Shown: piece by piece, positions 1 through 12,844 of the stretch | How the letters are laid out: every line of letters starts with the position of its first letter | Numbering within the stretch: position 1 is the first letter of the stretch | Origin: Gaertneriomyces semiglobifer | Taxonomy: Eukaryota > Chytridiomycota > Chytridiomycetes > Spizellomycetales > Spizellomycetaceae | DNA: 64,000 nucleotides | Assembly: GCA_025558075.1 (NCBI GenBank) | Contig: JAHLKF010000011.1 | Span: forward strand, 124,001-188,000 | Direction: 5' to 3' | Made by a program: the position numbers and the translations under genes | Notes under the pieces: generated by a model | Database searches by the model: none | What the model was told of the DNA's origin: nothing | Seen by the model: the letters and a program-made list of their open reading frames with translations, nothing else

Positions 1-307
1 TGTATTGGGTTCATGAGGCGACGTGTTGTTCAAGCGATGGCATTTTGATGCGCAAGATAACTTGCAGGTTTCAGAAAAAAAGCTGGCGTGAATTGAAGCG
101 TCGCTTTGTCCGGGTATTTTGACAACATCGTTGCGCGAGTGACTTTTAAGTAATTGACAATGTTGACATAACAATTACCACACTTGTATCTATGAGCTGG
201 GTAAAAACAAACATTCTGTATTTGTTTTGAAAAAGACAAAGGCAATCACTTAATTCATGTTATTGACCATTAACTATTTGAGTTTCCGATCAAGTTTTGT
301 TTCACTT

Positions 308-2566
308 CTAAGCGGAGGGAGGTGGAGGAGGTGCAGGTTCACTAGGCGGGGGTGGAGGCACTGCATCTCCTGCGGGAGGCGGCGGCGGGGCATACTGGTC
401 CGCAGGAGGAGGAGGAGGCGCATAGCCAGGAGTCATGGTAGGTGCACCGCCGTAGTAGTCTGATGTCGGATAAGCTTGGTAGCCTCCGTATGCAGGAGCG
501 TCGTATCCGGAAGGAGGGTACGCTGCCGCCTGTCCCCACGGGTTCGGAGCAGCCATGCCAGGAGGACCCATACCAGGAGGCGCCATACCTGGCGGTGCCA
601 TGCCAGGTGGTCCCATTGCAGAGGAAGTGCCTTTATAAATGAGCAATGAAGTTCAGTAAAGGAACGAATGTATATCAAACGTTATTAGGGGACATACCTG
701 GAGGGCCAAAGCCGGGAGGCGCGGGCGCAGCGGGATCATGCTGCTGCCAGGGTGCAGGAGCGCCCATTCCAGGTGGTCCGTTATCTTGTCTTCTGGCAGC
801 CCATGGAGGCGCGGCGGCACCACCGCTCGCCCCAGGTGCACCGCTATTGCCAGCAGCCCATGGTGGGCGACCACCAGCAGCACCAGCTCCAGGACCTCTA
901 CCAGGGCCGTAATGTCCCTTGAAAACAGAACGAGTGGGTTAGTACACCTAAAGATATTTCCAAACGCAGGAAGTTCGAACGACATACCGTTGGGCCACCA
1001 CCATTAGCACCACCTGGTCCGCCCTCTCCCAATTCCGCCATGAGATTAGCGTACTCAGAATCGAGCTTTTGATCGCGTTGTTCAGCACGGCGCACTGCCT
1101 CCGGATCATTACGTTGCATACAATCTGACGAGCGGTACCGTTAGTTACGGTGGTTCAGCGTCTGCTATCTGCAATGCGACATACCTCTAGCAGTGTGACC
1201 AACACCGTTACATATGCGGCAGACGAGGTTGACAGTGAAGTTCTTCTGCTCGGGACAGTCGAAGCGCCGGTGACCAATCTGCCCGCAGTTGGGACACGTT
1301 TGGTTTTCATCATCACGTAAAGTACCGTTCAATTCTGCCAGATAACGCAATTGCATCCTCTTGAGCTCGTTTTGACCTTCAGGTACGCTCGCAGCAGTCT
1401 CAATGACCTTTTCAATGGCTTTCATTGCGATCCTGACCTTCTCCTCCGAATCGGCAGTGACAAGACAGTGCAGGTCCTCTTCTTCTCCAGGAGCTAAACC
1501 ACCATCCGCGCGGGCCTTGCCTTCCTTAACAGAGCCCTTCCCGCGAATACTGATCTTGGCACCAGACTCAGATTCAATTCTTTTCAGAGTTGTTCCACGT
1601 GGACCAATTAGCTGGCCGATGAAGTTGATTTCGGGGTAATCTTTCACAGGGATGTAAAGTTTGTCCGAAACCTTGGAAGGACGCTTGTAGTCAGCGGGAG
1701 GTTTGAATCCAGGAATTTTCTTGAGACCTTCTTCGACAAGTTTATGACGTTCGTCTTCCAACTTTTTCCTCCAGCGGAATTCACGGGTGTTTACACGTTT
1801 ACCGTCAGCACCATAAAAAGGTTCTGGAGAAGGTGAGCGCTCGTGCTCTGGCGGCATGATATAGCCAATCCTGAGCTTTTGCGATATTTCTTCGAGACGC
1901 ATATGGATGACAAAGGCATCTAGTTGTTCAGGAGACATGCCACTAGGAAGGACAGTGGGAACGCCTGGAATTGTTGTTTTTTGCGACTCGTCACCCCAAC
2001 GAGAACGACGCTTCCTGGGGCGACCTTCTCTGCCACCATCTATTATTTAGCGAATATCGGCGAACATTTGGAAGGATCGATTGAGTTAGCGAAGTTAGCG
2101 GGTTCGTTAGCGAAATCATCGGTGGGTTAGTCCAAGTCAGCGCCATTGGAGGAATACCGGGTTCGCAGGGAAAGAGATAAATGAGCGTTAGTGAACAGGT
2201 TAGACAACAGTCCCTCCGACGCGGATTGGATGCAACTGCCCAGTCAGTCAGTCGGTCAATCAGTCAGTCAGACAAGAATACAGTGGCAGTAGAGGAGCAA
2301 ATGAGGATCAAGCGCACTGTATTCAGCTCATGATCCAAGCAGACATGGCATTCAATCCAAGCGTTACATTTACATGAGAAAGCAAACTATACAGTACCTT
2401 CGGTTTTGACATTAGCGCTACCATTGGATGAAGCGGTTCCGTTCTCTAGCTTGAGGTAGGGTTGCCGATCAGGTGAGCGGGAAGGAGCGACAGACCCATC
2501 ATCCCCTCGCTTCCTCCTCGTCCCCAATGGGATATTGTTGGTCCCGGTGATATGCCCTCCGTACAT
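308..2566 (-). CDS. MSL5: Splicing factor 1 / branchpoint-binding protein (SF1/BBP, Msl5)
   Basis: Binds the intron branchpoint during early spliceosome assembly, together with U2AF. Five exons on the minus strand: 2566-2398, 2039-1185, 1124-988, 917-698 and 630-308; all junctions are GT-AG and the frame closes. The N-terminus has the conserved TGTNNIPLGTRRKRG stretch, then an RSRWGDE U2AF-binding-like motif, a KH-QUA2 region (LIGPRGTTLKRIE) and two CCHC zinc knuckles. The second knuckle is completed across an intron (GHTAR-DC). The tail is a long Gly/Pro/Met-rich region ending in polyproline. The start at 2566 is chosen because the conserved N-terminus begins there. Intron 1 (2040-2397) is unusually long and repeat-rich. 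The family assignment is firm. Confidence 0.95.
2040..2397 (-). repeat. Repeat-rich first intron of SF1
   Basis: A 358-nt intron, several times longer than others here. The plus strand shows repeated TTAGCGAA-type units at about 2048-2125 and a run of CAGTCAGT units at about 2238-2274. These are simple local repeats; no coding potential was seen. Confidence 0.55.
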
Positions 2567-2760
2567 CTTCCTTCCGTTCGATACGTCCCGTTCCACCAAC
2601 CAAGAATCAAGAGGGGGTGAGTGTATCTGCAGATACTGGAAATTGGAAGAGACGAACGATGAGGCCAATAAGTTGGGATTTCGAACCTTTGAATTGCCCA
2701 CCAAGCACAGCCCTAACACTTGATTATGCAAGTTGCTTACGCTCGTGGCTTGTGAAATAT

Positions 2761-2771
2761 GGCACAGTCAT
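2761..2771 (+). promoter_or_regulatory. GGCACAGTCAT motif, copy 1
   Basis: Exact 11-mer in the divergent spacer between SF1 (ATG 195 bp away) and uL23m (ATG 123 bp away). It is one of six exact copies in the window. A promoter-element role is inferred from position and recurrence only. Confidence 0.4.
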
Positions 2772-2893
2772 GTGAATTCTGGGAGGAACTGAACTTGTCG
2801 CCAGCCGGCGATTTGCATCTTGAAAGTAACCGGGCAACCCAAGTGACCAACGAACGGGAGACGACGTAGAGGTATCCTGCACATATACGAACT

Positions 2894-3465
2894 ATGCCGC
2901 ATCCATTGCAACGTAAGTGTTTGATGAATTTGTGTGTGTGTTAAGCTTTAGCTGGCTGTTAACGGTTTGCGTCGACATATCAGCGGGAGCGAAGCTCTTC
3001 TTTCCCAATGTGGTCATGCAGATTGTACGCTCAAATCTTCCGCCACACCAATGCGTTTTTCGTTGTCCACCCGCATTGAACAAGATTGATATCAAAGCAT
3101 ACCTTACGAACCTGTACAACATCAACATAAGCGATGTGCGAACAATGAACTACTCTCCACAAGAACTTAGTGCTGCGGGACGACGACGACAGAAACGCCT
3201 GGAACCGAAATACAAGAAGGTTATAGTAACGATGGAAGAAGATTTCAACTTCCCGCCGCCCCCACAGTGGACGGCAAAGAGCGGAGAGAATGCGGATATG
3301 GCCGTGAAGCTACCGCCGCGAGTACTGCCGGGTAAAGGATCTGCCAACTGGCAAAGACATAAGCTAGAAGAGGGGAGGAAAAGAGGAGTGATTGGGCAAC
3401 ATGCCAGGAAACAGAAAGAGTTGGCTTTGACGGACGGCGGAGAGGTTACCCAACCCAGCGCATAG
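2894..3465 (+). CDS. Mitochondrial ribosomal protein uL23m (L23)
   Basis: Large-subunit mitoribosome protein that contacts 23S-type rRNA near the exit tunnel. Two exons: 2894-2912 (19 nt of coding) and 2984-3465, giving 166 aa. The match is the uL23 core: KLFFPNVVMQIVRSNLPP, then LNKIDIKAYLTNLYNI. The small first exon gives MPHPLQ and splices in phase 1 at a GTAAGT donor, with the acceptor in ATATCAG, restoring PGAKLFFPNV exactly where the family begins. The C-terminal extension is Lys/Arg-rich, as in mitochondrial forms. It is divergent from SF1 across a 327-bp spacer. Confidence 0.9.
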
Positions 3466-3627
3466 TGTACTGTCATCACATAGAGAAACCAGTGTCTATT
3501 ATTCTTTTTGTAAGGGCGAGCACGGCTCGCACGCATGTATTGTATTTATCTGCTTACTTAACAAATACTCTGTTGCTCTTAGCTTGCCCTGTGATCCGTT
3601 CTGCTCTGCGCGCAACTCATGACTGAA

Positions 3628-5074
<1,447 letters not shown>

Positions 5075-5236
5075 TCATTTGTTTTCACTTTGCAGTTGTG
5101 AGCACTTACAAGTATTGCTGTTATCGATATATCGTGGTAGGCCTGAACTTGAATCCATAATCCTTAAATATCATTCATCAGCACGACGAGGAGGAGGCAG
5201 GGCGCTCCAGAATCTCAACAAGGAACTTTAAACAAG

Positions 5237-7192
5237 ATGGGCCTTAGGCTCTTGCCTCTCGGCGCGGGCCAAGATGTTGGTCGCTCGTGTGTCCTTCTCA
5301 CTATCGCCAACAAAACCATCATGTTCGATTGCGGAATGCACATGGGCTACAATGATTCTCGACGATTCCCGGATTTTTCATATCTTTCTAGGTCTCTTAA
5401 TTTTGATGGGGTTTTGGATGCTGTGGTGATTTCTCACTTTCATCTTGACCACTGTGGTGCCTTGCCGTACTTTACCGAAAAGTGTGGCAGCGGTTACAGC
5501 GGACCTATATACATGACATACCCGACAAGAGCTATTGCCCCCCTTCTTTTAGAAGACATGAGAAAAGTCGCAGTAGAACGTAAAGGAGAAACGGACTTCT
5601 TTACGCAAGATGATATCCGGCGATGTATGAAAAAAGTGGTTCCAGTGGATCTTGGGCAACGAATAGTTTTGTCCTGTGGAGTTGAACTCACTGCCTATTA
5701 CGCTGGGCATGTGCTTGGAGCTGCCATGTTTCACGCTAAATACGGAGCAGAATCAGTGGTATATACTGGGGATTACAATATGACGCCTGATCGTCATCTT
5801 GGGTCAGCATGGTTGCCACCCTTGAGACCAGACCTGTTGATCACTGAGACCACGTACGCAACCTTTACGCGCTCTTCAAAAAGAGGGAGAGAACGCAGTT
5901 TTCTCCATACGATACATCAAGCAGTTGCGAAAGGTGGTAAGGTTTTGATCCCAGTCTTTGCATTGGGCCGTGCACAAGAGCTTTGTATTCTCGTTGAGGA
6001 CTACTGGTCGAGGACAGAAAGTGTACAAAAAGTGCCGATATATTTTTCGGCAGGGTTGACAGAGCGTGCCAACGAGTATTATAAGCTCTTTATATCCTGG
6101 ACATCAGAAAAAATCAAAAAGACGTTCGTCGACAGAAATATGTTTGACTTCCGACATATCAAGCCCTTTGATATGAAGCTAGCAGATGAACCCGGACCAT
6201 GCGTGTTATTTGCGTCACCTGGTATGCTGCATGCAGGGACTTCATTAGAGGTGTTCAAAAAATGGTGCTGGTCGCCGTTGAATACCGTCATCCTACCTGG
6301 GTACTGTGTTGCTGGCACTGTCGGAGCAAAAGTACTCAGTGGTGAGAAAACTATTCAAATCGACCGATATACCAAGGTGGAGGTGAAAATGGCCGTTAAG
6401 AATTTATCTTTTTCGGCGCATGCGGACCAACCGGGCATCATGAGGCTCATACGTATGTGCGAGCCCCGAAACGTTATGCTAGTACATGGGGAGAGTGGGA
6501 AGATGAAAGTGCTTGCGGAGAAAGTGGAAAAGGAGATTACAATACCAGTGTTTTGGCCTGCCAACGGTGAGGGAATTGATGTCGGGACCCGAGGGCTTGC
6601 AGAATTTATAGTTGATCGTGGAGTACTTGGAAAACGGGCTGCGGTTGATGATCAGTCTGACTCCATCGACACTATGAAGCGCTCTAGCAAGGACGATATT
6701 AACGAGATGCGACGGCCTGAGCCACAACCCTTCCGTGGCCGCCTCCATCTTCCCGCGAATGTTTCAGATGCCTCGTCGACGCAACCAATACCTGAGATTC
6801 TTCCACTATCACCTTCTAAACCTGAACCCAAGACATTTACACTGAGAAAGCGGTTTTTTCCGGTTGCATACTTGCCGTCATTCGCATCCACCAAACCATC
6901 AGATCATGATACCACCGCCGTGACCATCTTATCATCGTTATTCACGAATCTTGTGACGGAGTTGACCAATGCGTTGCCCGATTTGCTGATTCTTTCGAAG
7001 ATTACTGAGAAGGATTTGTGGGTTGGTGTAACGCATCCGGGAGACGCGGACGGTTCTAATTGTTTGGTGGAAGTACGGCCGGGGCCGTATCCACATTCAT
7101 ATATTGAAGTGAAATGGGGAGAAGAGGCTCTAAGGAGCCCATCGAAGGTCGTCGACCGGTTAACCGCGACGTTGAATGTTATTGTCAAGTAG
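5237..7192 (+). CDS. INTS11: Integrator complex subunit 11, CPSF73-like RNA endonuclease
   Basis: Metallo-beta-lactamase/beta-CASP endonuclease of Integrator, which cleaves snRNA and promoter-proximal nascent RNAs. Intronless, 651 aa. Residues 1-210 hold the beta-lactamase fold: [11 protein letters not shown] is diagnostic of INTS11 rather than CPSF73, HFHLDHCG is the zinc-binding motif, and YTGDYN follows. The beta-CASP domain follows, with [23 protein letters not shown] and FSAHADQ. The C-terminus (after about 450) is less conserved and carries a Ser-rich linker. INTS11 is generally absent from yeasts, so its presence supports an early-diverging lineage. It sits head to head with NKAP. Confidence 0.94.
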   Translation: MGLRLLPLGAGQDVGRSCVLLTIANKTIMFDCGMHMGYNDSRRFPDFSYLSRSLNFDGVLDAVVISHFHLDHCGALPYFTEKCGSGYSGPIYMTYPTRAIAPLLLEDMRKVAVERKGETDFFTQDDIRRCMKKVVPVDLGQRIVLSCGVELTAYYAGHVLGAAMFHAKYGAESVVYTGDYNMTPDRHLGSAWLPPLRPDLLITETTYATFTRSSKRGRERSFLHTIHQAVAKGGKVLIPVFALGRAQELCILVEDYWSRTESVQKVPIYFSAGLTERANEYYKLFISWTSEKIKKTFVDRNMFDFRHIKPFDMKLADEPGPCVLFASPGMLHAGTSLEVFKKWCWSPLNTVILPGYCVAGTVGAKVLSGEKTIQIDRYTKVEVKMAVKNLSFSAHADQPGIMRLIRMCEPRNVMLVHGESGKMKVLAEKVEKEITIPVFWPANGEGIDVGTRGLAEFIVDRGVLGKRAAVDDQSDSIDTMKRSSKDDINEMRRPEPQPFRGRLHLPANVSDASSTQPIPEILPLSPSKPEPKTFTLRKRFFPVAYLPSFASTKPSDHDTTAVTILSSLFTNLVTELTNALPDLLILSKITEKDLWVGVTHPGDADGSNCLVEVRPGPYPHSYIEVKWGEEALRSPSKVVDRLTATLNVIVK

Positions 7193-7785
7193 GCTGCCGT
7201 CGAAAATCTGCACGGCTACACAAGCGTCGTTTTCTCGGCTTGTGTATTAGTTGTCAACTACTGCAAACCTTGCAGTGGCATCGGACACGACGGATCTTAG
7301 TGTTTACTGCAGGCTATTCAAGTCGTCGGATATTGCGTTGAAGAATCAGGCATTACCCTCAACTCACTCAAAAGCTTTTGTAAAGGCTTTTGCATGTGTT
7401 GATGTGGGATTAAATGATGAAAGACGGCCATCTGAAGGAAGTTGGGCCCGCATGATTTCGGCATTGCTTTGCACATCAGTGGGCTTCTGCAGCGCATGCC
7501 TTGGCCATTGGCCATGAGCTTTCTATTGCTGACGACATTGGCGATCTTACAAAGCGCAACGCATCCGTATGCAGTGTAAAGACGGTGATAATAGCAGCGA
7601 TTTTACGAGAAATAACTGAGAATATGGTCTCGCTATGGAATATTTTCCAGGTTGATAACACGTCCACTCAGTCCACTCACATGTGATATCAATAACCAGG
7701 CTTGCCACGCCCAAACTCTGCCGAACCCTGCGGCACTACGTCCAACTTGAATCCCAGATAGCGTGCGTGCACGAGGAGGCCAAAG
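7193..7785. other. Intergenic, possible unassigned exons
   Basis: No gene could be assigned between INTS11 and FIGNL1. On the plus strand, 7257-7510 and 7500-7655 have open frames with protein-like composition (for example AIGHELSIADDIGDLTKR near 7500). A third open stretch at 7700-7827 overlaps the FIGNL1 start in another frame. None has a clear start, splice context or family match. Confidence 0.3.
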
Positions 7786-10209
7786 ATGGTACCTGGAGAG
7801 GATGGGAAGCCAGACGGAAGGAGAACGGATAGGCTGGCGGCTTTTCAAAAATATCTGTTTGCTGCAGAGACGACCTCACCAGATCAGACATGCCCAACGT
7901 CCCGAGCCCAACGGCTTCACGCAGCACTTTCCCTTCTGGACAACGAACGAAGATCAGCATTCAACGTTATTTATGGATCTGCCGACTTAAAGACTAAGCT
8001 GGATGCGCACAAGCGGCGTTGCGATGCTACTGCAATGGAAAAGCAGGTGTGCTTTCCCGGTTTGACTGAACTCCTGTGACGGCTGAGCGCAAACCGGACA
8101 TATCTTTTAGCTCTTAGGAAGGCATGCCGACGTATTAAACGAGCGAGTTAGGCATGTTGCCAGGGAGGCCGCTCATGTCCGGGAAATGCGCAACCAAAAG
8201 CGTGGAGTTAAAGCTACAATGAACAATTGGGAATCAGAGCTGGAATTGGATGATCTCTTGGAAATGGCATGCTGAAAGGACATGTTGAGAGTCAGGAAGC
8301 AGTACTGACTTGTTAATGTAGATGACGCTCGGAGCCCCTTCCCGAGCAACGCCCGTGGATTTCTCAACATTGAAGGTTGCCGAAAACGTCTGGCCAAAAG
8401 TTGCCATGCGTCGAAAAGCCAGCTCTGCAGTGTCAGCCACTTCAAATGATACTACTCCCCGTGGTGTTGGCAGAGACATTACCTGTGTTATCCCTACTGA
8501 TCTTGGTACCGCAGATACTGCTCGCCAGCAACAGACGGCTACTTCAATGCGTGCCACCCACGGGCGACCAGCACCTAACCATCTTCCTGGAGATCATGCA
8601 CACAATGCACTGCCCGCAAGGCTAGAAGCAAGGGTGATTACTGACGAGGAAGGAGATGATGCAGCCCAGAATATACGTGGAGGGGATAATTTCATGTCCG
8701 GGGCACAAAAACTGGTCAGCAGAGTCTGGTGCAGTGGCGAATTTGAACAAATACTTACTGTGTATCGGTTTCAAAGGCACGGGATAATGCTGTGAAGAAC
8801 CGACATAGAGCGCTTGCTTCGGATTCTAACTCTTCAACTGTTGTGCCTCGCAAAAGACGGTTAGGCACCAGCGGCGCCGTGAACGGAAACCGCAAACCGT
8901 TCGTTTCGCCAATGCTTCGTCCCGATGAACAGGGTGATCAGAAGTACGGAATTTGGTTAACCTTGCGGATTGATGTTGTCGCTTCTGACCATTGTTCTCA
9001 GACTGCGCAAACACTCCAACGCATGTCCCACTCTGGACGAGAATGGCATGGAAGATGACGACAGGCTGAAGAATCTGGATCCCAAGATGGTTGAAATGAT
9101 ACGAAATGAGATTTTAACTGGCGTCTCAACCGTGTATTGGTAAGAGTTCCGACTGTTGGCTAGCACCACCGTTCAAGCATCAGTGGTTGATGTCGAGGTA
9201 CGTTTTAGGGATGACATTGCCGGACTGGATCTTGCGAAGAAAACGATCATGGAGGTAGTGGTCTATCCAATGCTCCGACCTGACATCTTCACGGGCCTGC
9301 GCGCCCCTCCGAAAGGCTTACTTCTTTTCGGGCCACCGGGTACAGGTGAGTTTGTAGTTACTGCTCAGTGAGGCGGCATGTAGAAGAACTCATTATTTGA
9401 TCAGGCAAAACCATGATCGGCAAGTGCATCGCCAGTCAATGCAAAGCCTCTTTCTTCAACATCTCCTCGTCAGCGCTGACTTCAAAGTGGATCGGAGAAG
9501 GCGAGAAGATGGTTCGGACACTCTTTGCCGTAGCCAGGGTTGAACAACCAAGCGTGATCTTCATTGATGAAATCGACTCGCTTTTGACTGCGCGCACTGA
9601 AGGAGAGCATGAAGCGACTAGGAGGGTGAAAACGGAGTTCTTGATCCAATTTGATGGCTGTGGGACCGACAACGAAGATAGAATCTTACTGATTGGCGCC
9701 ACCAACCGGTAAGAGTGAGGTTGATGCAGCAATACGGCATGCCTAACGCTCTTGTTGAAGGCCCGCGGAGCTGGATGAAGCTGCAAGACGACGCTTTCGT
9801 AAGAAGCTATATATTGCGTTACCTGAGGCTGTTGGACGCCGGAAGATAGTGGATCATTTGCTTGTCAACGAGAAGCATAGTCTCACAACGCAAGATGTGG
9901 ATCGCATCGTAGAATTGACAGATGGTATGACTGGAATTCTAAGTAGGTAACGATGCCCGGCTCTAAACTAAAGCGGAACGTTATGTAGGTTACAGTGGCT
10001 CTGATATGCACGGTCTTGTCAGCGAAGCAGTGATGGGCCCAGTGAGGGACTGCCCCAACTTGATTGACGTAAATGCGGATGACATGAGGCCAATTTCCTT
10101 CGAAGATTTTGAAGACGCTCTTACACAAGTGCGACCAAGCGTTTCCGCCAACGACCTTCTTCACTATTTAAAGTTCGACCAGGAGCATGGAAGTACCAAC
10201 AGGAGATAG
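7786..10209 (+). CDS. FIGNL1: Fidgetin-like protein 1, AAA ATPase
   Basis: Meiotic-clade AAA ATPase that disassembles RAD51 filaments in animals and plants. Nine exons: 7786-8046, 8111-8266, 8322-8714, 8777-8943, 9002-9139, 9209-9345, 9405-9708, 9761-9924 and 9989-10209, 646 aa (human about 674). The N-terminus resembles FIGNL1 (AAFQKYLFA). The middle has FMSGAQKL and [11 protein letters not shown], where FIGNL1 binds RAD51. The AAA core has [25 protein letters not shown] (Walker A, split by an intron), [11 protein letters not shown] (Walker B), the arginine-finger region DEAARRRF, and the C-terminal VRPSVS. Intron 2 appears to be GC-AG. The C-terminal half is certain; the first two exons are less so. 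Confidence 0.88.
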
Positions 10210-10286
10210 GATATCTCTTTTTTGTAGCGCTTTGTAGATATTGTAGAGAACACCTGAAACCCGACCGAACTGTATTCTGTACTTAA

Positions 10287-10844
10287 TTAGAAGAATTTCA
10301 CGCCAACGTCTCCGGCGCTAGCTGTGAATATCTGTGACTTCCCGTTCTTCGCTAATATGTTCAGAGCCTTCATCAAAATCCTCTCATCCATCTCGTGAAA
10401 GTCCCAACCCTCTGTACCATCTGAGTGCAGCAGTTCATACACTGTGCATACCGAGTTGGTGGAGCCGGTATCAAAAGCCCACTTATGTATCAGATCTGCC
10501 CATTCTGTTGGAGTCTTGAAATACACCAAGCATTCCTCTTTTTCCTTGCCAGAACCTAACCATTCCGCAAATCCTTTTTTCGCCAAATCATCTATTACGG
10601 CAATGATAGCTTCACGGTTCAACGATCTTTTGATATTGCTGTTGATGAAGAGAGGAGCAAGCTGGGATTTCCGAGATGTAGCAGAAGATGTGGAGATGTG
10701 GAAGATGCGGTTGTAACGGCAGAAAGCAAGCAACAGGTCCGACCATAGCTGCAGCTGTTTAGCTTGTGTGGATGAGGTTGGTTGAAGAGTGAAGAAGGGA
10801 GGAAAGCTGTGTATCTCCGGTAATTTGAAGCTTCCCTGGGGCAT
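10287..10844 (-). CDS. VPS25: ESCRT-II subunit VPS25
   Basis: Winged-helix subunit of ESCRT-II, which recruits ESCRT-III (Vps20) at endosomes for multivesicular-body sorting. Intronless, 185 aa, normal family length. The N-terminal PPxF-type segment (FKLPEIHSFPPFFTLQ) is followed by QLQLWSDLLLAFCR, both typical of VPS25. The second winged helix follows, with WADLIHKWAFDTGSTNSVCTVYEL. The start at 10844 directly precedes the conserved motif. It is convergent with FIGNL1 (77 bp apart) and divergent from the tetraspanin gene. Together with IST1 at the far end it makes two ESCRT genes in the window. Confidence 0.95.
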   Translation of the reverse strand: MPQGSFKLPEIHSFPPFFTLQPTSSTQAKQLQLWSDLLLAFCRYNRIFHISTSSATSRKSQLAPLFINSNIKRSLNREAIIAVIDDLAKKGFAEWLGSGKEKEECLVYFKTPTEWADLIHKWAFDTGSTNSVCTVYELLHSDGTEGWDFHEMDERILMKALNILAKNGKSQIFTASAGDVGVKFF

Positions 10845-11062
10845 GTTTTCGCAGGCAACTATAAAAAATGTGTATATAATTGGATTCGGTCAGCGTCAGC
10901 GACGCAGGGCGTCAAAACGCGTCGGGCGACGTGCGCGCTCTTCCAGGCTTCGTTCCCGCCTGAATTTGACAGCGCAATTCATAGTAAAGCGCTTATAACG
11001 TGAAAGGACAAGGCGGCGACGGAGACGAGGTTAGAATTGAACGGAGAACTCTATTGCCAGCC

Positions 11063-12324
11063 ATGTCGGAGCAGTCCTCGCGACGATCTTCCTTCTTTTG
11101 GCCTTCACCTCCACCACCCCCACGCATACCTATGAAGAATCGCGCTAGGTACAACCGCTCTTCGCTTATACCGGAACCATCGCCGCCAGCTCGTCAATTA
11201 TATCCACCCAGTGAACCCGAAGTTGGCTCCATCCGCGCGCTCTTGGTGGACAGCGATGGAAGTAGCGCGACTCTGGAGTTCCGTGGTGTTCGTGCTGTTG
11301 ACGCCCAACCTCCGGTTAACACGTGGGAAAATGTTGAACCTCAGTGCGAGAAGGAGCAAGACGCACGACAAGATAGTTTCCGAAGCTACGTTAAGCATTG
11401 GAGCGAAATCCGGCGTCAAAACTTGGTACGATGCGGAGGTCGGAAAGTCATTTTTCTTCTTTTCAATTCGCTGGTACGGCATACTGTGTTTGCTATCATT
11501 CTGAGGGGACTCAGCTAACGTTTGAAGTTGAATTTATAGTTTACCTCTGTGTTTCTGGCGATTCTGTTGTTCACAGTCTTCGTATACACGCACTCGACGC
11601 CGTTGCTCACCACAATTCATCTGATTCGACCCGACCTCCTCTTTCTCATGACAATGATATCTGGACTTGCAACCTTTGTTGGTCTCTTGGGCTTCTTGGG
11701 AGCATTTCTTCACCGTAAGGGTGTTATATCGACGTATGATATTCTTCTCTGGCTAGTGTTAGGTGGTTGCGTCGCCATAGGGTACATGGCCTTCCATGAT
11801 GAGCATGGCAGTGGCTATGATTCAAGGTTGAGTGCACGATGGGACGTTTACGGTAACTGGAGGGGGCTTGTGCAGACAAGGGTAGGTGTTTGACGCTCAC
11901 AGCGCCTGTGATCTCAACTTACTCACGTCAAGAATGAGTATAGTATGGGTGCTGTGGCTTTGATGATCCTTTGGACCGGCCGCTTCAACAGAATGGACAA
12001 TGCAATTATGTGGGAGCAAGACCCGTCCCACCGGATAGCAACACAGATCCATTTGCTTGGGCGCTGCGAACGGCCGACATGCCATTCGTACGGAGTTATT
12101 CACTTTTGGAAAAACATGCCCGACTGGTACCGATGAGAAGTCGACGCCAGGATACGCATCATCCATCCATGGATCCAACATTCATTCCTGGATGCGCTAC
12201 ATCGTGGAGTCAATTCACTCGAACGTTTCTCAAAATTTCGTACATCACAGCATTTTCCCTATTGCCATTCATTTTGGTGGTTTTCATCATCGGCTTGTTG
12301 ACTGGAAATCGTATTTATCACTAA
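11063..12324 (+). CDS. Tetraspanin-family membrane protein
   Basis: Four-pass membrane organiser. Three exons: 11063-11473, 11540-11881 and 11944-12324, 377 aa. About 125 cytosolic residues rich in Ser/Pro precede TM1 (around VIFLLFNSLFTSVFLAILLF, rebuilt across intron 1). TM2 and TM3 are in exon 2. The large extracellular loop begins with YGCCGFDDP at the start of exon 3, giving the diagnostic CCG motif, with further Cys at GQCNYVG and PGCATSW. TM4 follows (FSLLPFILVVFIIGLLTG). The exon 3 frame is fixed by the CCG motif. Which tetraspanin subfamily it belongs to is not clear, and the N-terminal extension is long for the family. Confidence 0.8.
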
Positions 12325-12844
12325 TCGACATGTTCAAAGACACGGCGTATGGACTGGGCGTAACCAGCAGTATTTATGTGAAAGCTATGTATTTAAAAGC
12401 AGTAGATATCTTGGTGCATCAGGAATGAAAGTTATTTGGTCACTCAAAACTCCTGAGTCTGTAAATGGCCATTGACGCAGGTTTTGCCCCAGGCAGAAGT
12501 ATCGCAGGTCGTAAGTATGAGTGCGACGTTAGAACTGCATGGATCGCGGGAAGGCGAGCAATTGCCAGAAATGTGGATGATGTTAGCCGAAAGGAAAACA
12601 CCATCTATCTACATGGGACCATTCCGATTCTTCACACATTCCAAGTTGGTAAAAGATCGCAACAAGTATCAGTTAAAACTGACGATAGCTCAAGTAAATC
12701 TGCTGGTCAGCATGTTGATCATATGACGCACGATGCTTTTCCGCGTGTTTATTAAGTGCAAGGTAAATGTCTCGTCTCATCAAGATAGCAACGGTGGAGG
12801 TTGACAAAGGTATTTGAATGCATCTCATAGTCCGCCGTGTGTAA
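12325..12844. other. Convergent spacer with an unassigned open frame
   Basis: Lies between the tetraspanin and NDUFA13 3' ends. A plus-strand open frame at 12472-12726 encodes a protein-like stretch including EGEQLPEMWMMLAERKTPS and begins just after an AG acceptor-like site. It has no recognisable domain and no linked exon. It could be a relic or chance. Confidence 0.25.

Noticed and set aside
653..985. Minus-strand 110-codon frame across SF1 exon 4 and introns
   Set aside because: Runs through two introns in a frame different from the Gly/Pro-rich SF1 tail.
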